DNA of 64,000 nucleotides from Kalaharituber pfeilii (lineage: Eukaryota > Ascomycota > Pezizomycetes > Pezizales > Pezizaceae). Numbering within the stretch: position 1 is the first letter of the stretch; each line of letters starts with the position of its first letter. A model generated the notes under the pieces. That model had not been told where the DNA came from. It searched no databases and saw only the letters and a program-made list of their open reading frames with translations. The position numbers were made by a program, and so were the translations under genes. Shown in pieces: positions 11,498 to 21,544 of the stretch. The stretch covers positions 434,001 through 498,000 of the forward strand of contig WHUZ01000027.1 in the NCBI GenBank assembly GCA_015179045.1. Reading direction: 5' to 3'.

Positions 11498-11830
11498 GAT
11501 TAAAAAAATAAAAAAATAAAAAAAAAAGTATCACGTAACCCGCATACAGCTGTTCGCCCGGGCAGGGTTCCTGGACCGAAGTCCTTATGGCCGGGAGAAA
11601 GGCACCTGCGCAACTACCAACAAAAGCGTCCCCTATATAAAACAAAAAAAATTCAAAAAAGAAAAGCCATCACTTTTAGTGACGCAGAGGAAACACGAAG
11701 CGAAAGCCCAATCCTCCAAGAGAAAATCAAGCACGAATACCCAAAACTCCCCCAGAAAAGTCAAGCAGTCATGTCCATTTCCTCCACGTCCCTCCCTGCC
11801 CCTTACTGCCCACTACAGTCGGAAGCATGG
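11498..11830 (-). mobile_element. LINE-B 3' fragment
   Basis: On the minus strand this ends in a tail-B hairpin and a long A-rich tail at 11500-11530. It is collinear for over 300 bp with the copy at 46.55-46.9 kb (shared blocks such as gaagtccttatggcc, gcagaggaaaca, cccaatcctccaagaga and gcagtcatgtccat in plus-strand orientation). No intact frame. Confidence 0.65.
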
Positions 11831-12173
11831 CTTTTGCCAGTTGTCGTAAAGTGTGTAAAGTTCGCTTATGCTCTTGAGAACAGGGTCATGTCTAAATGGT
11901 TTACTGCCAGATCTGTTGCCACCGTGGTCGACCAACCAGAGGGAGCGGGAGGAACTGCCAATTTTCGATCTCCTGCAAAATCTGAGGGCTCAACAGCGTT
12001 TTGAGCCAGTCTAGGATCAGCCCGAATGGCTGTGACTACGGAAAGTCAAGCTTTCTTGGTATGAAAGGAGAAAAAGTCCCCCGCAAGAGCGCAAACTAAC
12101 CGCACATATGCTCCCGTTTTAACCCCTTCTCAACCAGCCACAGGAAAAGAGTTTTTCTGCAATTGTTCATAGG

Positions 12174-12619
12174 TGTCGAAACATGACATCCGCCACCCCG
12201 TGTTCGGGCTATCTATCACTTACATCCGCTACCCGCATGTTGCTGTTACTAATAGATAGTTCCTTCTGACAGCTGTTTTGTCTGTTTATTGGTTGCTGTC
12301 CTGTTCTTTCATTTTATCATGCAATAATGCCACAGCACCAACTTCACGCCACAGCGCTTAGTTGCAAGCTACGCATTGCGTGACTTCCGCACCTGCCTGA
12401 TATGTTGCACCTACCTGTCTAGTCATGGTTCTGCATGCAATGCTCATGATGTATATAATCCTGTTTGTTCTGCATCTCTTTAGTCAATCAAACTTATTGG
12501 ACCCAACGGTACAGATCTTCTTTATTCCTTCAGAGAAGCTCTCTCTTGTTTTTTCCTACGTAACAAAGCCCTCCTCATTCTACGTGCGAAGCCGGAATTC
12601 CAGGGTCGACGTTTAGTCA
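12174..12619 (+). mobile_element. 5' LTR of a copia-type element
   Basis: Starts TGTCGAAACATGACATC and ends near GTTTAGTCA immediately before a primer-binding site. The terminal bases are imperfectly inverted (TGTCGAAAC and GTTTAGTCA). The solo LTR at 5.1 kb shares its start and several internal blocks. A downstream gag-like remnant confirms orientation. Confidence 0.65.
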
Positions 12620-12633
12620 GGTTATGAGCCCGG
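12619..12633 (+). other. Half-tRNA initiator-Met primer-binding site
   Basis: AGGTTATGAGCCCGG is complementary to the anticodon stem-loop of initiator tRNA-Met (CCGGGCTCATAACCT). That is the priming mode known for Drosophila copia and yeast Ty5, where a cleaved tRNA half is used. Confidence 0.7.
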
Positions 12634-12839
12634 CTTGACACTGTAAAAAGGCATCAAGTCTCACCCCTCATTCCTCGTCGCTCTTCGTTACCACTTATTC
12701 CTTAAATCTCACATTCTCTTGGTTTTCTCTCTTCTGTCATTTTGCGCTTGTATCTACCTCTGGCCGATCGCAGTTCTTCCTCCTCCTCCTCCTCCTCCAC
12801 TACTACTCCTACACCAACTGATAAAAATGGGAAGCTGTT

Positions 12840-13070
12840 ACCATCAAGATTACGACTTCTATGATTCTTGACGGAACCAACTATAATGTATGGCAAAGCG
12901 AAATACATACTATTTTCGATGCAGCTGATATACTTGATATAGTACTTGGCACGGAAGTCAAACCAGAACAGGACTGCCATCGCAACTGAGATCGAAAGAA
13001 TAAAATGGCCAAACTCCATCTCATTCAAGTAGTCTCTCCTGACTACAAGCACGTCATATCCCAGAAGATG
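12840..13070 (+). pseudogene. Copia gag remnant, truncated by LINE-A
   Basis: The frame reads TTSMILDGTNYNVWQSEI, then FDAADILDIVLGTEVKP and, after a stop, KMAKLHLIQVVSPDYKHVIS. This is the N-terminal pattern of copia Gag (LDGxNYxxW ... GTE). It stops where the LINE-A reverse-transcriptase sequence begins at about 13070. The rest of the polyprotein is missing, apart from a post-integrase piece at 14.9 kb. Confidence 0.65.
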
Positions 13071-14819
13071 GACCGAAGGCTCAAAAAGAAAGAATGGGTA
13101 ACCATAGTGGGAGACGACATCAAATCAGCATTCAACTTCCTAAGACGGGATAGAGTCATGGAAAGAATAAGACCAATCAACCACAACCTGGCAACCTTCG
13201 GAGACGCCTTCCTAAAACTCAACAACTTCAACATAGTAAGGGACGGCAAGAGACGAGCGACCGGCAGAATGATGGATGGAACACCACAGGGCTCCCCACT
13301 TTCACCGGTCCTGTTCCTCATAGGGGTAGCCCCAGTAGCAGAGGAAGCTGGGAAAAGGAACTTCACACTATCATATGTGGATGACTTCAACAGTGTGATC
13401 TCCAGCCCATCTTTACGCCAACTGCGACAGGCAGTACGAGCACATAGGGCAGAACTAATGACTGAAGCAGCGGAAGAAGGATATCAAATGGACCCCAAAA
13501 AGGCAGAGACCCTCATCCTGGGCATCGAGGGTCCAAGCTCTCGACTAGTAGGCCTCCATATCGACTGGGAGCTGAAATACGACGACCACCATAAAAGGAG
13601 ACTCAACTTGGGGAAAGCAGCCTGGAGGGTAGCGTCCCGACTAACCAGAATCTCCCCCGCGAAAAGAAGACAACTATATACGAGCATCGCCCGGAACATA
13701 GCCACATGGGGCAGCTGGGCGTGAGTGGAATACGCCAAAGGGGCACCAAAAGACCACAAGATCAGGAATCTAGAAAAATGGCAGTACACGGTAGCCAGGG
13801 AGATAACCGGGGCACCATGGGGAACGAGACGAGAGGTGGTAGAAGGACTGGCTAACTTAGAAACCATAGACACTTTCATAGACGGACAGGATGGAAGCAA
13901 GAACCCTAAGATTCCAGGACGACCCTCTCAAGGACCAACAGCAAGACAGCAAATATCTAAGAAGAACACTGAGACACCGACACCCCCTTCCGCTGGCAAT
14001 ACTACCAGCACTCCTAAGGAACATGGAGAGAGGAGAATGGAGAGGGTCATTGCCAAGGAAGAGGACGAAGGCTGGAACAGCATCTACACCGACGGAAGCT
14101 GAATCGAAGGAATTATCGGCGCTGGTTCATTCCGTAATGGCATGAGCACATCCATATATTTAGGCACCCGGAACACAGTCAATGATGCGGAGCTGATCGC
14201 CATGAGCTAAGCTCTGACCCAACAAGATGGCGAGCTGCTAATCATTTTAGACTCCAAGGTAGCCATAACCAAGATGCAAAGAATCGCTAATGGAGACCCC
14301 ACCCACGAGGGAGCATCACAACTAGTCAGGGAGCGGTGGGAGGAGAGAGCTAATCGAGGCGACCTAGACGTAGCACTGATGTGGGTAAAAGCCCACACTG
14401 GCGTGAAAAGCAACACAGAGGCAGACAAGGTAGCCAAAGTCGGGGCCTTTCTGCATTATCAAGACGAAACGGTCACAGAAGCGGGCATGTGCCAACTCGC
14501 GAGAGCTCGGAGAGCCATAAAACGAAACAGACTGCACCTAGAGTACCACCCACTACAACACCTGGGAACCAGAGTCGCTACACTAGCAGGGATACTCGGT
14601 AACAAGGGACTATGCTAATGGAAACACCAGATCGGAAAAGCGGACAGCCTGGAGTGTCGCTGGTGTGGGAAAGGACTGGAGACCACCGCACACATCATAA
14701 AGGAGTGCGAAACATGGAGACGGGAATGGCCCGTGTATCTAAACCTACAATTAACCAAACCTTGCCATAGCCCATTGGGCAGCTTGCGAGTAATGATAAT
14801 AAAAAAAAAAAAAAAAAAT
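13071..14819 (+). mobile_element. LINE-A copy 1 (Tad1-like), 5' truncated, decayed
   Basis: A non-LTR retrotransposon truncated inside its reverse transcriptase. RT motifs visible are DIKSAFNFLRRDRV, GTPQGSPLSPVLF and SYVDDFNS (catalytic YVDD). These are followed by the thumb (YTSIARNIATWGSW), an RNase H domain (YTDGS, DAELIAM, LDSKVAITK, NTEADKVAK) and a C-terminal zinc knuckle CRWCGKGLETTAHIIKEC (CX2CX8HX4C). Stops follow WGSWA, DGS, AMS and KGLC, so it is dead. The 3' end is tail A at 14761-14819 (CTTGCCATAGCC, then GCGAGTAATGATAAT and poly(A)). It sits in the copia gag. Confidence 0.9.
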
Positions 14820-14924
14820 ATCCTAGAAGAAGACTGCAGCAGAAGCTTGGAGAGAGCTGGAGAATACAGTATATTCCAGCATCAACTAGGGAACCTGGAA
14901 GTAAACTGGAGTAGCGAGCACTAG

Positions 14925-15145
14925 AAGATCGTCTTGTCAGTTACACTGGTAATTCCATGTACCATGTTTATATTCCATCTAAGAGAACAGTTAATGAATC
15001 TAATCAAGTACAGTTTGTATCAAACAAAATATCCTCTGATATAGAGTTTCCAGCAATATTGTCATCATCTGTGTCTGCTATTCTGGCCATATTACCATTA
15101 CCAGCTATTTCACTGACATCTGAACTGGCTGCCTTACTAGCACTG
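14925..15145 (+). mobile_element. Copia post-integrase fragment
   Basis: The frame ...LVSYTGNSMYHVYIPSKRTVNE followed by SNQVQFV matches the copia pattern GYxGxxxYRxxxPxxxxVxxSxxVxF between integrase and RT. It is probably part of the same decayed element as the LTR at 12.2 kb, separated from it by LINE-A copy 1. Confidence 0.5.
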
Positions 15146-15360
15146 GTAGAACTGTTGGACTGGGCAGGACGGGATTAGAGTTCGGATTCTATTCTCCTTC
15201 TATTTTGTTGCCTTGCCATTATCGATTTTATTCTCGTTCTACTTAATTTCCTTGCCATTATCGATTGATGTATCTAAGTCAGTTAACCAAAACCTCGCCA
15301 TAGCCTCAAAGGCGGCACGCGAGTAATGATATGAAAAAAAAAAAAAAAAAAAAAAAAAAA
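15146..15360 (+). mobile_element. LINE-A 3' fragment with tail A
   Basis: Begins in the LINE-A C-terminus (ELLDWAGRD then stop; compare VLEWAGQD elsewhere). It continues through an AT-rich 3'UTR (TGTATCTAAGTCAGTTAACC) into tail A with a 28-A run at 15333-15360. Confidence 0.75.
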
Positions 15361-15618
15361 TCACTACTACTCCTGTCAGCCCAGTTGTAAATCTATGAAC
15401 ATATTAACATTGATTCTAACAGATACAATAGTGCATGTCCTTCTAATTATATAATAAAACTCCCTCAATCGCCATCACCCTTCCCACTCTCTTCCTATTC
15501 CACGCATCAACCATCACCGCCATCTCCACTCGCCCCCTATCATCGCAAACTCAATCTTCTCCACCTCCATCCCCCTCCGAACCCTCCCTCTGAACCCTCC
15601 CTCCTCCCCAGCTTTATT

Positions 15619-16590
15619 CTACCTACCCTCGTCACCTTCATCCTCCCCTACTCCTCCACCTCCCTCATCCTCCCCATCCTCCCCATCCTCCCCATCCTCC
15701 CCATCCTCCCCATCCTCCCCATCCTCCTCACCATTGCGTGGCCCGCTATCCTCACTGGCACTTCCTTCATCATATTCCAACTCATCCTCAGGTTCCAGGG
15801 CACCTGGGACATATTCTTCATCTCCAGAATCATCCTCTGCAAATTCTAGATCATCAACGAACAAGGGATGACCTACGCCAACTGGAGGCTCTCGTATCCC
15901 CCTCATGCCATGGTGATCCAGGACTATATCTCGATTGCATGATCCTGTCTCATGTATCTCGAGGATTGTCTGGACCCGAGACATATCCTCAGCTGTCATG
16001 GTCTGGCGGCGAACTCCTTCTGTAACTGCCATGCTCACTAGATAGTAGATTTCGTCAATACAGTTCTATTACCGCAAACTTCCATAATACTGCAACCTAC
16101 TAGCCACATGGTCCCAGACCAGCTCTTCGGCGGAATACTGGAGACTTAGCAACGCAGATGGACTGACGCGCGTGATGCCCGCCCAGCTTCCCTCGACTTG
16201 AATAATTTCTCGCACTAGCCGAGCGAATGCCGCAGCCGGGATTGACATTCCCAGAGCCTGGTGCTGCTGGCAGAATGTCATAACCCTCTCCTCATCTGAT
16301 TCTCCTGGTCAGCAATGCATCTAAATTCAAACTAGCCAACCAACTGATCAGTCCCTTTGCCTGTCCTGCCATGGCGAAGAGCCGCATGCGGGGTCATGTG
16401 ACAAAAAAAAAAAAAAAAAAAAAAGTCCCTTTTGCCAAAAGGAGATAATTATACCTGCTCTAGTTCGTGGCGTACTTGGCCTCGTTTGTTGGACAGCGGT
16501 ACTCTGAGCCCGTGCTTGCCTTGCGTGATTACGCCTAATCTCTGCTTGTAGCTGCTCTTGCAATAATTGCTGGGAGGCGGCTAAGTCTTG
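15619..16590 (-). CDS. Histone H3-like fold protein with acidic tail
   Basis: Three exons on the minus strand: about 16590-16455 (5' end not found; in-frame stop upstream, so an earlier exon is likely), 16304-16080 and 16037-15619. The N-terminal part is Gln/Arg-rich ([24 protein letters not shown]), like a histone tail. The centre aligns with the H3 fold: AFARLVREI (H3 PFQRLVREI), [16 protein letters not shown] (H3 QSSAVMALQEASEAYLV) and [18 protein letters not shown] (H3 KRVTIMPKDIQLARRI). The H3 alpha-N/loop signatures upstream are not conserved. The C-terminus is a long acidic tail ending in a Gly-Glu-Asp tandem (9-bp DNA repeat). The 150-nt first intron carries a tail-B insertion. It is clearly not a canonical H3; a CENP-A-like or other variant role is possible, but nothing here decides it. 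Confidence 0.6.
15673..15728. repeat. 9-bp repeat encoding a Gly-Glu-Asp tract
   Basis: Six near-perfect CCATCCTCC units. On the minus strand they encode repeated GED in the acidic tail of the H3-like protein, so copy-number change would alter tail length in frame. Confidence 0.85.
16362..16423 (+). repeat. Tail-B mini-retroposon in intron 1 of the H3-like gene
   Basis: TGTCCTGCCATGGCGAAGAG, then GCATGCGGGGTCATGTGAC and 22 A. Flanked by AGTCCCTTTGCC (16350-16361) and AGTCCCTTTTGCC (16424-16436), a duplication differing by one T. Confidence 0.85.
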
Positions 16591-16770
16591 TAGAGCCTCA
16601 TTGGCTCTAGAACTGCTGGTTTCCTGACCCTAGCACCAGAACCCCTTGGTGCAGAACCGCCCGCTTCTGAACTGCCGTATGTATGTCTGTAAGTGTTAGA
16701 AACCATGAGCCGAACACACGCGAAACAGTCCGAGCGAAACAGTCCGAGCGAAACAGTTCGAGTGTGTAAA

Positions 16771-16911
16771 ACATCCGAACATCCGCGATGGCCTAAGCAC
16801 TCCGAACATCCGCAATGGCCTAAGCACTCCGAACATCCGCAATGGCCTAAGCACTCCGAACATCCGCAATGGCCTAAGCACTCCGAACATCCGCGATGGC
16901 CCAAACACTCC
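16771..16911. repeat. 27-bp tandem repeat, about five copies
   Basis: The unit CACTCCGAACATCCGCAATGG plus CCTAAG is repeated with very few changes just upstream of the H3-like gene. The near identity implies recent expansion. Frames through it give artificial Cys-rich peptides and are not called as genes. Confidence 0.9.
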
Positions 16912-17280
16912 GGACTGAGTATTCCATATTAGGCAGTCCAAATACTTAGCTGTTCTGTTCACTGGTTTTGTATGCAACTTCGTGTTATAGAGTTTTTGTA
17001 TATATATATGGGCTCTGGAAGCCCCGTTCTTGATTGATCATTAGAATCGAATACACACATCTCTGAGCCTATTCCTCTGTACTCCTTTTCACAGTAAGCC
17101 ATGCTGTTGATCTTGTTGGTGGCAGCTTGATCAGTCCTGAGATGCAATACCGTTCTTAAATGCAACTAACCTGTACTGATGTCGGAATTCCTTCGTCTTC
17201 TCAATGTTTCTAGATTGGACTTAAGGACAAACAATCCAAATTGTGGGTAGCGTGAAAGAATCTATTCAACTATGTAACAT

Positions 17281-18089
17281 GTAGATATACCTACGGGGAG
17301 GTGAGGGGGGTGAGAAGTGCGCTGGAGAGTGTACCGGAGGAGGTACCGGTCCTGGTTTGCTTAGATTCTGAAGCTGCTGTCATGGCGATTCAGAAGGCAG
17401 GCAAGGAGGGAAAGGGGAAGACCGAGGATGTGAGAAGGGTGGTGGATGCGGTAGCGAGGAAGAAGAAGAAGGGAGGAGATGCAAAACTGATGTGGGTCAA
17501 GGCTCACATTGGAATCGCAGGAAAATGAGAAGGCGGATGAGTGGGCAAAGAAGGGGACGGTGATGCAGGGGAAGGAGGTGGCCACCGGAAGTGGGGTGCG
17601 CCAGAGGGTGAAAGCGTGGAGGAAGGAGAAGAGAGAAGTGGAGGGCTTTGGAAAGGGAAAGGTTATGGAGTGGAATAGGACAGCGGTGTCCAACTTCACT
17701 GCCATGCACCTGGAGAGAGGAAGATGTGGGGTGTGGTTGAAGAGGATAGGAGCGGCGGAATCGGAGAAGTGCAGCTGCGGGGAGGTCCAGACGGGGGAGC
17801 ACGTAGCCTTCCAGTGCAGTCAGCAGAGGTTTCGCCCAGAAGGCCTTAGAGAATGGGGGGACATGGAAAAGAACTGGAAAAGGACGGCGGAGAATGGGGA
17901 GGAGTGGTATGAGTTGGAAAGGTTCTTTTCCGGAAGTTTCTGGAATCAGGTTTTCAGAAGGGGAGAGGGGGGGTGGAACGGGGATGTGTGTAGCATATAT
18001 AGAGTTAAGCCTGTCTCCGGGCTTTGAGGGCTTGCCCAGGGACCCTGCCATGGCTTGGCGCTGCAAGCAGAGTTACGTGATGTATCATA

Positions 18090-18114
<25 letters not shown>
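17281..18114 (+). mobile_element. LINE-B 3' copy (RNase H and zinc knuckle)
   Basis: Encodes an RNase H domain (VCLDSEAAVMAIQKAG, KLMWVKAHIGIAG, NEKADEWAKKG), a linker and a C-terminal knuckle CSCGEVQTGEHVAFQC. One extra A at about 17523 (gcaggaaaatgag) shifts the frame between GIAG and NEKADEW. After the stop come the tail-B hairpin (CCCTGCCATGG ... CTGCAAGCAG), GTTACGTGATGT and a 24-A run. This copy identifies tail B as the 3' end of a LINE distinct from LINE-A. Confidence 0.85.
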
Positions 18115-18120
<6 letters not shown>

Positions 18121-20332
18121 ACCTAGAAAAAGCTAGTTAGTGCAAGAAGGACCCAAGAGGAAGGTGAAACAGCTACGCTCAGCCTCACTCCAGTCAATAC
18201 CTTTTTGCGACGAATATTTATGAGCACCGAGCGATAAAAACTCTAGTACGTGCGTCTTTCAAGATGTCTGTACCATAGTTGGTCACTTTCCTGCAGAAAT
18301 TCGAAAGCATCTCATTCATCCAATTCAATTTCAAAACATTAAGTGCATCCTGGTGCCACCCCACGGATTTCTTTATTCCAGCTCGTTGCTCTTTGAATGG
18401 TTTGATGGTCGCAGTATGCAGGTCGCAACGGTGCCGACAAGTTCTGCTGTTATAACAGGTTAACTCAGGTGGTACTTAGTTCAGTTGGTACCGAGAATGG
18501 CACACTGCAAAGGAGAAAATTCTTTATTACAAATTACACTACTGGATATTCTGTATGTATAACAAAAAAAGACATCACGTTTCTCACACTGTACCAACTG
18601 GGTCTTTTTTTTTCGCTTGCAATTGAGTAATTAAATGGCACCTATTTTACCAGGGGTATATTCTAGCGCAAGTGGGAGGCATCATGAGTTGCACTATCCC
18701 ACTGCGGGGCAGGCGACTATATGATAAGCAGAATCCAAACACCCCAGCATGATAATTATTCCGCTCAGGCTACTTAATACAGAAGGAACCATTGCTGGAA
18801 AGTAAAATCATTGTAGGTGAGAGCAGTACGATTAACCAAATATTCTTCCTATATGGAAGAAATTCCAAAGAAGAAGCATAAGACATCGGGAGCAAAGGCA
18901 GTTTGTAACTATCAGGCTCAGGCCTCTCTCTCCTCTAGTTGCGAGGGTTTCGTAATCTCCAATTGCAACTCCGGATAATGATGCCTTATATACATCCGGA
19001 ACCAGGAATCTGCCTCAATACAGCCAAGCTGCCACACAGCGCACGGAGTGGAAGTGGCTGGAACGATATCCGAACTGGTGTACTTTACCAGCGTTCCCTA
19101 CAATTGCATGATTTGCAGCGCCAGACGGTTCAGTTTCCAAATTCGGACATAGTTGCGGACTACGGACACTGGGGATTCATTTCGCACTACCACCTGGCGT
19201 TCGACGGTTGAACCCTTGGGAATATATTTGGACCTATAAGAAAGCTTCGTCGAACTTGAATAATATAAATGGTCAATACTCGTAGCTAGGAAGCGTAGGA
19301 ATGAAGCTATTCATACATCCGTATGGTTAGTGCCCCACGCATCGACAACACAGGGCAGCCCTGTTCTCGTGCCCAGACTATTATTTTCCGGCCTCTGGCC
19401 GTAGTCTGGACCCGAAATGGGGGGGTTGAGTGCGGCCGACACCTTGGCATGTAGGCCGCCCAGATTTTAGCGGCCGCAATTTTTTTTTTTTATTTTTTTT
19501 AAATAGAGATTTGTAACCATACGTAATAATAACAATTCCGCAAACCGTTCTCATACAATCCCCTGTTGTGAATCCTGCACAACCAATAAGCTATTTTACC
19601 GTGAAGTGGCTATGGATTTGATGTATCCAAGAAATAAATGTCAGCAATTCAGTGCTTAGGAGGAGAGGGTTTTAAGCTTCAGAGGCCCATCTAGCTCCGC
19701 CTCAACCATGGGGAAATGTAAGAAGTATGTGGTCGAAAATAATAGCTTCTTAATACCGGAGGCGGATCAGTGAATCTGTGAAGCAGGGTAGTTCCTTAGC
19801 AGTGGGTGAGTGCTTTAAGGGATCCAATTTGATAATAATGAGGTCTTTATTTCTTTTGTATGATGTTATGATAGTATGACTATTGGTGATACTGGTCATG
19901 CTTGCTTTACTTGAGCTGTAGCTAAACAAATTAGCTAGACACATGTATCTTGAATAGGTTAATAGTCTAGGTACATGAACCACCTGTGTATTATGACTGC
20001 CAGCATCCCAGCTGCCGTATAGTGCTACTACAAACATAGAATAAACTGAAAGAATCTAGAACCCAAATAGTGATGTTGATAACTCACTACACACTGCCCC
20101 CTGCCCTCAATGTTCCCCATACATCTATCTCTTTCTGTTTGCTTTCCCTGAAAGTTCTTCACACTTCTACCAAGTTCCAGTCACATCTACCTTTTTCTAT
20201 CTGCTTCTTGTATTGCGCCTATAGATCATTGTGAAAAGAACTGGTTCGGGGGCAGTTCTCTATAAAAGAGGTCCCCTACCCGCATCCCTCTGGATTCTTT
20301 ACGCAACAACTTATACTCCCTCTCCAAGTTGT
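18115..20332. other. Intergenic, no gene supported
   Basis: Short frames only. It contains a fragment of the TGTTCTCGTGCCCAG element at 19367-19402 and a poly-T run at 19481-19500. Confidence 0.4.
19351..19402 (+). repeat. Fragment of a small TIR element
   Basis: CAGGGCAGCCCTGTTCTCG followed by TGCCCAGACTATTATTTTC matches one end of the complete small element at 38274-38373 (minus orientation there). The CAGGG outer end looks like a hAT-type terminus. Confidence 0.55.
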
Positions 20333-20340
20333 AGTTTAGT

Positions 20341-20865
20341 TAGCATTCGCACTCGGTGTGAGTTGTGAGTCGGTTTTCGGGTCGGTTTCTCACACCGGAA
20401 AACGTACCCAACTCGGCTGCTGAGTAAGCCGGTATGAGTTGTATGTACGGCGTGACTGAGTCGATGTGATAATATACAACTACTACTCGGCAGTGAGCTA
20501 GTATGAGCCGAGCAGCCTGAGCTTTCGCACTGAGTGTGAGTCGAGTCGGTGCAGAGTTTTGTAGCACATGAGCGGCCCACGTACAAATTTGATGTACAAT
20601 GCCAATTAATGCATTTAGCATTCAAGTCCCGCCTGAGCGGGTCAGGTTGAGTCGGTAAGTAATGAGGTTGAGCCGGTTTGTCACGCCGTTACGCCGTACC
20701 CGACTCGAAACCGCCGAGTGAGCCGGGTTGGGTTGTATGTGCGGCGTAACTAAGTCAGTGTGATAATGTACAACTACTACTCAGTTCCTGAGTGAGTTTA
20801 TAGTAGGGTTGGAGGAATTTTACTAAAGGCTTACACCGACTCAGCTCACACCAATGCGAACATTA
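20341..20865. mobile_element. hAT-like MITE, 525 bp, with 8-bp TSD
   Basis: Bounded by perfect 8-bp duplications AGTTTAGT (20333-20340 and 20866-20873). The imperfect terminal inverted repeats are TAGCATTCGCACTCGGTGTGAG at the left and CTCACACCAATGCGAACATTA at the right. There is no coding capacity. Internally it is a diverged direct duplication of about 240-280 bp (ttagcattc restarts at about 20617; tgtgataat-tacaactactactc occurs in both halves). GGTGTGAG-type subterminal motifs recur. Confidence 0.85.
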
Positions 20866-20873
20866 AGTTTAGT

Positions 20874-21540
20874 CTCAATAAAATACCTTTACCATTTAAT
20901 AAGCCATATAGCGTCGACTCCTGGCATGTCGCCCTAGTAGCCTGCTTGCCCTAGGACCCTTAGAACTTGAACTCTAGCCTGCACCTAACTCATTTATTAT
21001 ATGGTTATAGGTAGATGAAGCTTTAGAAAATTGTTCCTATTGTTTTATCCGTAGAACCGCATGGATCCAAGTCCTGCTTGGTTTGACTTCCGGAAATTAT
21101 CGTGCACTGGAATTAGTCTCCTACAACTTGTGCAGGAGTATCTACGCAGTGGGAGTTAGTCATCTATCCCCCACCCCAGTATGTATGCTTGCTTCGTTAA
21201 AGAATAGTAATATGAAAAACATAGCTATCGATAGATACAACTGAAAGAATTGCTCGAGAACACAATTAAATCACTCTTGGAGCAATAGGAGATGAAAAAA
21301 AGGAATAAATAGTAAACAAAAATGTAAATAATGCGTCTTTGTAAAATTCGGCAATCGTCGCAACACGTCCCACCAAACACCCACTGCATAACTATCTGCC
21401 CTCCACTCTCTTAGCTGCACATCAACTTTGCTTATCTCGAACCCCCATTGGACTTGGTTGGAGGAGGCATTCAGAGGTCAACATTGTGGCATTGTTCCAA
21501 CTACTGTATGGGATATATTTAAGCTGTCCATAATAGCAGC
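20874..21540. other. Intergenic between MITE and ankyrin gene
   Basis: AT-rich with no supported frame. It forms the 3' flank of the minus-strand ankyrin gene. Confidence 0.4.
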
Positions 21541-21544
21541 GTCC

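Noticed and set aside
13043..13900. Minus-strand ORFs over LINE-A copy 1
   Set aside because: They are shadows of the RT frame, which has clear TPQG and YVDD motifs on the plus strand.
15738..16025. His/Pro-rich plus-strand frame
   Set aside because: It is antisense to the acidic tail exon of the H3-like gene and is composed of its 9-bp repeat.
16581..16904. Cys-rich repeated protein (GCSECLGH units)
   Set aside because: It is a translation of the 27-bp minisatellite in one frame. There is no start context or splice signal, and the other frames are equally open.
18939..19211. 90-codon plus-strand ORF
   Set aside because: No domain, no splice partners and no clear coding bias.
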